Shown here piece by piece: positions 7,025 to 11,145 of a DNA stretch of 11,145 nt (positions are counted from its first letter, which is position 1; each line of letters opens with the position of its first letter). This stretch comes from Magnetococcales bacterium (GTDB taxonomy: Bacteria > Pseudomonadota > Magnetococcia > Magnetococcales > JADFWU01). The stretch covers positions 1-11,145 of the forward strand of contig JADFWU010000074.1 of NCBI GenBank assembly GCA_015234045.1, given 5' to 3'. A program made the translations under genes and the position numbers. The notes beneath the pieces are model-generated. The model saw nothing but the letters and a program-made list of their open reading frames with translations, had not been told where the DNA came from and ran no database searches.

Positions 7025-9961
7025 ATGATTCCTGTTCATGTACAACCCATCATCATGGTCTACGGACTCACCCTCTTTTTCTTTGGGTCTGTTTTGTGGA
7101 GCCGTACCCAACAATGGGCACAAGTGGAAGGCGGTGAGCCTATCCGCTGGATGGGCTGGTTCGGCATGTTGTCCGGCGTGGCTGTTCTCACCCATATCCT
7201 CGGCAAAGAGGGTAGCCAGTTGGTGGCGTTGCAGGTGCTACATCATGCAATCAATGCGCTGGCGTTTACTGCATTGTGGTTTGTGGCTCTCAGCAAACCG
7301 CCTCTGTCATTCTCTATTACATTACAAAAGCGTCTGCGCTATCTGCCGCTGTTTGGTTTGATGAGCTGGTTCGGTGTGTTTGCCCTGACCCGGCTGGGTC
7401 TGCTTTCTGAAAGTTGGCCAGTTCTGGCAGAGCATCTGTTTCTGATCATACCCGCTTCAGTGACCACAGGTTTCCTGTTGATGCGCTATCCCACGCTGGT
7501 GTCAGAAGAGGGTTGGCAGGTTAAACCCATTAAACGCAGCGGTATCCTACTACTGGCTTTCGGTGTTTTTCAGCTTTTTTCACCGGCCTTTCTCGGGCTG
7601 TTTTTCTCCAACGCACTGCCGACATTTGTTCATCTTATTTTCCATCTGATTCTGCTGATTACAATCCTTGTTCTCAGTCGTATGTTTCTGCGCGGCACCA
7701 ATAAACCCATACCCAAAACACTCTCTCCTGAGGAGGAGACTGTACGGGCGGTTATTCGTGCGCCGAAACCGGAAATCAAACCGGCACCTACGATGGTAGA
7801 TCCAGATATCAGCCACCTGGAAGAGGCAAGCATCATTTTTCAATATGAAGAAGAAGATGCGCGCATCACGAATGCCAATCAACGTGCGGCTAACCTGTGG
7901 CGCTCCACCACCAACGCATTGATCGATACCAACTTCAGTCAGTTGGTCACTCCGGTTGGAGAGCAAACCAGTCTTGAAGTGGCTGATAAGGTTATGACTG
8001 ATATTCTTAATGGCCATAAGATCATCATCAAGAATATTGAGATCTTACCGGCATCTGGCGCTTCATTTCATGTAGACCTGGTTGGTATTCAACTGCCCTA
8101 TAATGATGACCAGCATCCGCTGTTTCAGCTGATCTTCTGGGAATCAGGCACACTTTTTCCGATCGAATCCAAAGACGGTGATACCACACAGAAACCTATT
8201 GATACAATTACAGAAAAAATACCTGAACCCGCTATAGACTCCAAATCCCTTCAAACCCCAGAGACAGAACCTCTTTCCGAACAAAACAGTGGTCTGCAAG
8301 AGAGTGAACTACGCCACCGCACCTTTTTCCATCGTTCGGGCATGCCGTTTTTCTTTCTGGATGAAGAAGGCGGATTGCTTCATTTTAATCAGTCCTTGCG
8401 ACTGATGACCGGCCATTCACGCGACACGTTGAAAAATCTGACCTGGCTTGATCTTTTCCCTGAGAAAAACCATGAAAAGAGTCAAGCACTGCTTGATCGG
8501 GTCATATCGGGTGATGTGGATCAGATCCATGAAGAAGCACCACTACTTCATCAAAGTGGCGCAGTTCTCTGGGTTACCATCTATCTCTCAGTACTGCGCA
8601 ATGAGACGGGCCAAATTCGGTTCCTCATGGGACAGCTGCAAGACCTGACACGGCGCAAAAAAATGGAGAAGGTGTTCCAGTATCACCATGATCATCTGGA
8701 TCAGAAGGTGAAACAGCAGGTCAAACTGCTGAAAGAAGCCGGAAACCGTATTGCGAAACAAGATATACGGCTTGAACGTCTGCACGCATTGATGACATCC
8801 CTGCCCCATGCCGTGGTCATTCTGGATACAAAGACCGCTTGTCGTATGGCAAACCCGGCCTTTGTACGATTTATTAAAAAAACCGCTAAAGAAATTCTTG
8901 GTCAACCGCTTGAGAAAATCCTGCCCGAGACGTTTGCTGAAGCCATAGTACCGTTGATTGATCAAGGACTGACCGGTACACGCATGAAACAGTGGCACAC
9001 TCTCAGATCCTCTGATGCTGAAAAACCAACAATGGATCTGCTCTGCCAACCCTTTGGCAAAAAAGAACAAGGACCAGGTGGTCTCGTGGTGGTGTTTGCA
9101 CCACAGCATATTCAGCAGGTTGCCAAAGAACCGGTGATTGAACTCTCTCTGGATCAAGAAGAGACACCCGAGCTTGATCTGGATATCTCGCCCGGCTTTG
9201 CACGTGAAATGGAGAATGCACCTGTACGTTTACAGACACCCAGTGAACCGCTCACTGTGGATACCACGGAGTCTGATGCACAAATCGAAGCATTGTGTCA
9301 TTTCCAGACCGGTGCCATGAATCGTTTTTTTGATCAGCTTGAACTTCAGATCACACCGCCAGCACGTGATCTGTATACAATGCTCAAAAACGGTCCAAAT
9401 GTGCCTCTGGATGTCCAACAAGCCAACGCCCATCTGCGTGATCTTTTAATGGCGCTGGACCGGTGCCACTCTGCATTTCCATCCAAGTCTGACGATCCTG
9501 TTTTTGCTCCCTTTGAGATCCTTCAGCCCATCGTCAATCTGGTTTCGGCAGACTTCAAACAACGGGGTATAGCACTTCGACTGCTCCCCTTTGAACAGTC
9601 TGTAGAGGTCTCTGGCAGTCCTCAGATTTTAAGTCAGGTCTTACTGACGATTCTGGAGCAGTGCCGCGATACACTGTTGAACCGCAAAGATGAGGCGAGT
9701 GAACTGGCCGGCGAAGTGATTTTGTCGATGTCTGCTCGCAACAATGAAGCGATTATTGCCATTCGTGACAACGGACCACGCATCAACCCGGATGTTCTCA
9801 TCAAACCTTTGGAATCTCAACAAAACCCAGAACGCGCCCACTCTGTTGATCTGCCTACGGCCCGCATTCTGGTTTCTGAAGGATTGGATGGTACACTTGA
9901 GGTAGTCAACGTCATTGGCGGTGTAGAGTTTAGAATTCAACTGCCCATTGCCACCGCTTAA
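7025..9961 (+). CDS. Seven-TM, multi-PAS membrane sensor with degenerate histidine-kinase core (pseudokinase)
   Basis: This 978-residue protein looks like a membrane sensor. About seven hydrophobic segments fill residues 8-222 (near 8-25, 42-59, 72-90, 106-125, 135-153, 172-195 and 200-221). Three PAS-like domains follow, at about 262-380, 427-545 (with a PAC-like end LMGQLQDLTRRKKMEK) and 587-695, with a coiled coil at about 547-586. A charged linker leads to a kinase-like end (about 753-978). There, IEALCHFQTGAMNRFFDQL aligns by eye with the H-box of HisKA kinases, but the phospho-acceptor His position is Asn766. In the ATPase part, the N-box reads TILEQCRD with Gln879 at the expected Asn. 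The G1 motif is D915-N-G-P-R, lacking its second Gly, and no GLGL-type G2 box is visible. I therefore expect no autokinase activity. No response regulator gene is adjacent. It may act by partner binding or allosteric control of another kinase. Confidence 0.85.
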   Translation: MIPVHVQPIIMVYGLTLFFFGSVLWSRTQQWAQVEGGEPIRWMGWFGMLSGVAVLTHILGKEGSQLVALQVLHHAINALAFTALWFVALSKPPLSFSITLQKRLRYLPLFGLMSWFGVFALTRLGLLSESWPVLAEHLFLIIPASVTTGFLLMRYPTLVSEEGWQVKPIKRSGILLLAFGVFQLFSPAFLGLFFSNALPTFVHLIFHLILLITILVLSRMFLRGTNKPIPKTLSPEEETVRAVIRAPKPEIKPAPTMVDPDISHLEEASIIFQYEEEDARITNANQRAANLWRSTTNALIDTNFSQLVTPVGEQTSLEVADKVMTDILNGHKIIIKNIEILPASGASFHVDLVGIQLPYNDDQHPLFQLIFWESGTLFPIESKDGDTTQKPIDTITEKIPEPAIDSKSLQTPETEPLSEQNSGLQESELRHRTFFHRSGMPFFFLDEEGGLLHFNQSLRLMTGHSRDTLKNLTWLDLFPEKNHEKSQALLDRVISGDVDQIHEEAPLLHQSGAVLWVTIYLSVLRNETGQIRFLMGQLQDLTRRKKMEKVFQYHHDHLDQKVKQQVKLLKEAGNRIAKQDIRLERLHALMTSLPHAVVILDTKTACRMANPAFVRFIKKTAKEILGQPLEKILPETFAEAIVPLIDQGLTGTRMKQWHTLRSSDAEKPTMDLLCQPFGKKEQGPGGLVVVFAPQHIQQVAKEPVIELSLDQEETPELDLDISPGFAREMENAPVRLQTPSEPLTVDTTESDAQIEALCHFQTGAMNRFFDQLELQITPPARDLYTMLKNGPNVPLDVQQANAHLRDLLMALDRCHSAFPSKSDDPVFAPFEILQPIVNLVSADFKQRGIALRLLPFEQSVEVSGSPQILSQVLLTILEQCRDTLLNRKDEASELAGEVILSMSARNNEAIIAIRDNGPRINPDVLIKPLESQQNPERAHSVDLPTARILVSEGLDGTLEVVNVIGGVEFRIQLPIATA

Positions 9962-10022
9962 GGCCACGGAAAAAATTAATCATGCCAGTTGCGCAGGATA
10001 TGATTCTCCCGGTAAAGAGATC

Positions 10023-11048
10023 ATGGATATCATTACACAAGGATTGTTAGGGGCCGTTGCTGCACAGGCAGCGACACGCCCTATCCATAAGGAAAAAATC
10101 CACATCATCACGATGGTGGGCTTTTTGGCAGGTCTTCTGGCCGATGCGGATATATTCATCCGTTCATCCAGCGATCCTCTGCTCACGTTGGAGTTTCACC
10201 GACAGTTTACCCATTCAATACTGTTTATTCCATTTGGCGGCTTATTGGCTGCTATGGGTCTGTGGCTGCTCTATTTCCGCGATCGTCTACCATTTAAGCA
10301 ACTGGTTCTATTTTCTACCGTAGCTTACGCCACATCCGGCATATTGGATGCCTGCACCAGCTACGGCACGCAACTGCTTTGGCCATTTACCGATCTGCGT
10401 ATTGCCTGGAATCTGGTCTCAGTGGTGGACCCGTTGTTCTCTTTGATTCTCTATTTGGGCTTACGCAGAAGTTGGAAACGCGAAGGACAACGCAATGCCA
10501 ACAGACCCGCCCGCGTGGTTCTGGTATTGGCTATCTGTTATCTCTGTTTTGGCTGGTTTCAACAAAATCGCGCCATGGTATTCATGGAGGCTTTGGCCCA
10601 TTCACGCGGCCATATCATAGAAAAACATACGGTCAAACCAACCATGGGCAATATGATACTCTGGCGGAGTATCTATCAAGCGGATGGTCAGTTTCATGTG
10701 GATGCCGTGCGTGTCTCATTGAGCGGTGAGATCAAACTGTACCCTGGCCTTTCTGTCGCTATTTTTGATGAAACAGTGACTCTACCACATGTTAAGCCTG
10801 ATTCTGTTCTATCCTATGACATCCAACGCTTTCGGCATTTCTCAGACGGCTATATCGCCACAGCACCGGATGATGATCTGATGATCAGTGATGTCCGATA
10901 TTCTCTCTTACCAAACCGATTGGATCCACTTTGGGGTATTCGCATCAATCCAGATCATCCAGATCAGCGTGTTGCCTTTGAAAATGTGCGTAACATGTCA
11001 CCAGCGCTGATGAAGCAATTCATGGCTATGATTCGTGGATTCGATTGA
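10023..11048 (+). CDS. Membrane-bound putative metal-dependent hydrolase, YdjM/DUF457-like
   Basis: This 341-residue inner-membrane protein resembles the DUF457/YdjM group (COG1988-type putative metal-dependent hydrolases), whose substrate is mostly unknown. The N-terminus MDIITQGLLGA matches the usual family opening, which is why I start at 10023. An in-frame extension to 9948 would overlap the sensor gene and adds no conserved residues. Candidate metal ligands are D41-x-D43 at the end of a membrane segment, H59 and H64 in HRQFTHS, and D109. Hydrophobic segments lie near 27-46, 63-84, 92-110, 132-147 and 164-178. A soluble region of about 160 residues follows (182-341), with alternating strands such as GEIKLYPGLSVAIFDE; many family members are shorter and lack it. 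A 61-base gap separates it from the sensor gene, so co-transcription is possible. A functional link to the exporter is not evident. Confidence 0.8.
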   Translation: MDIITQGLLGAVAAQAATRPIHKEKIHIITMVGFLAGLLADADIFIRSSSDPLLTLEFHRQFTHSILFIPFGGLLAAMGLWLLYFRDRLPFKQLVLFSTVAYATSGILDACTSYGTQLLWPFTDLRIAWNLVSVVDPLFSLILYLGLRRSWKREGQRNANRPARVVLVLAICYLCFGWFQQNRAMVFMEALAHSRGHIIEKHTVKPTMGNMILWRSIYQADGQFHVDAVRVSLSGEIKLYPGLSVAIFDETVTLPHVKPDSVLSYDIQRFRHFSDGYIATAPDDDLMISDVRYSLLPNRLDPLWGIRINPDHPDQRVAFENVRNMSPALMKQFMAMIRGFD

Positions 11049-11105
11049 GCAGGCATCTTTATAGAAGATATGAGTTACGCAGTTGGTGGCCTGTCTGTGT
11101 TTTGC

Positions 11106-11118
11106 GCCGCTTCGCGGC
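11106..11118. repeat. Short hairpin 1 of a terminal repeat cluster
   Basis: GCCGC-TTC-GCGGC forms a perfect 5-bp stem with a TTC loop, 58 bases after the hydrolase gene. It is the first of consecutive hairpins with the same 5-3-5 geometry but different stems. It could help end transcription, although no T-run follows it. Confidence 0.6.
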
Positions 11119-11119
11119 T

Positions 11120-11132
11120 ATGCCTTCGGCAT
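11120..11132. repeat. Short hairpin 2 of a terminal repeat cluster
   Basis: ATGCC-TTC-GGCAT is a second perfect 5-bp stem with the same TTC loop, one base after hairpin 1. A third unit seems to begin at 11136 (AGCCC-TTT-GG), reading towards AGCCC-TTT-GGGCT, but the window ends inside it. Confidence 0.6.
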
Positions 11133-11145
11133 GCCAGCCCTTTGG

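Noticed and set aside
7017-7028. Three-codon reading frame (ATG ACA GAA TGA) overlapping the sensor start
   Set aside because: It shares the ribosome site with the sensor, but it is too short to support as a leader peptide without conservation data.
7580-8017. 145-codon open frame on the minus strand inside the sensor gene
   Set aside because: Its composition is atypical and it lies fully antisense to the membrane and PAS-like part of the sensor, with no independent support.
8588-9157. 189-codon open frame on the minus strand inside the sensor gene
   Set aside because: It is an antisense shadow of a well-supported gene, rich in Cys, His and Phe, with no domain pattern and no ribosome site that I could see.

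Overview
The window comes from a Gram-negative (diderm) bacterium, probably a proteobacterium. It encodes an outer-membrane TolC-type lipoprotein with periplasmic adaptors, its Shine-Dalgarno sites are standard, and its base composition is moderate (near 48% GC by eye). I cannot place it more precisely. All seven genes I can support lie on the + strand. I see no RNA genes, insertion sequences or CRISPR arrays.

Region 1 (33-6825) is a compact five-gene cluster: a TolC-family outer-membrane lipoprotein, a small periplasmic HlyD/RND-type adaptor, a membrane-anchored HlyD-type adaptor with a GAF-like cytoplasmic N-terminus, a polytopic M50 (site-2) metalloprotease fused to a C-terminal HlyD-type adaptor, and a small basic protein of unknown function. 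Spacing is tight: the third and fourth genes meet as TAAATG, and the fifth starts 14 bases after the fourth ends. Together the proteins could span the envelope from cytoplasm to outer membrane. No ABC ATPase, RND pump or MFS pump is present, and the only polytopic inner-membrane member is the M50 protein. That protein carries intact zinc motifs (HEGGH and NxxPxxxxDG) and an N-terminal domain resembling the PqqD/RiPP-recognition fold. I read the cluster as an unusual exporter, or process-and-export machine, for a peptide or protein substrate encoded elsewhere. This is inference.

Region 2 (6826-7024) is a noncoding stretch of about 200 bases, rich in inverted repeats and with a possible promoter. 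It precedes a 978-residue membrane sensor (7025-9961) with about seven N-terminal membrane segments, three PAS-like domains and a histidine-kinase-like C-terminus. The catalytic signatures of that C-terminus appear lost: the expected phospho-acceptor His is Asn, the N-box Asn is Gln, and the DxGxG motif is broken. It looks like a histidine pseudokinase.

Region 3 (10023-11048) encodes a membrane-bound YdjM/DUF457-type putative metal-dependent hydrolase with a C-terminal extramembrane domain. The last 40 bases hold consecutive short perfect hairpins with the same 5-3-5 geometry. A third is cut by the window edge, so this is probably the start of an intergenic repeat array.
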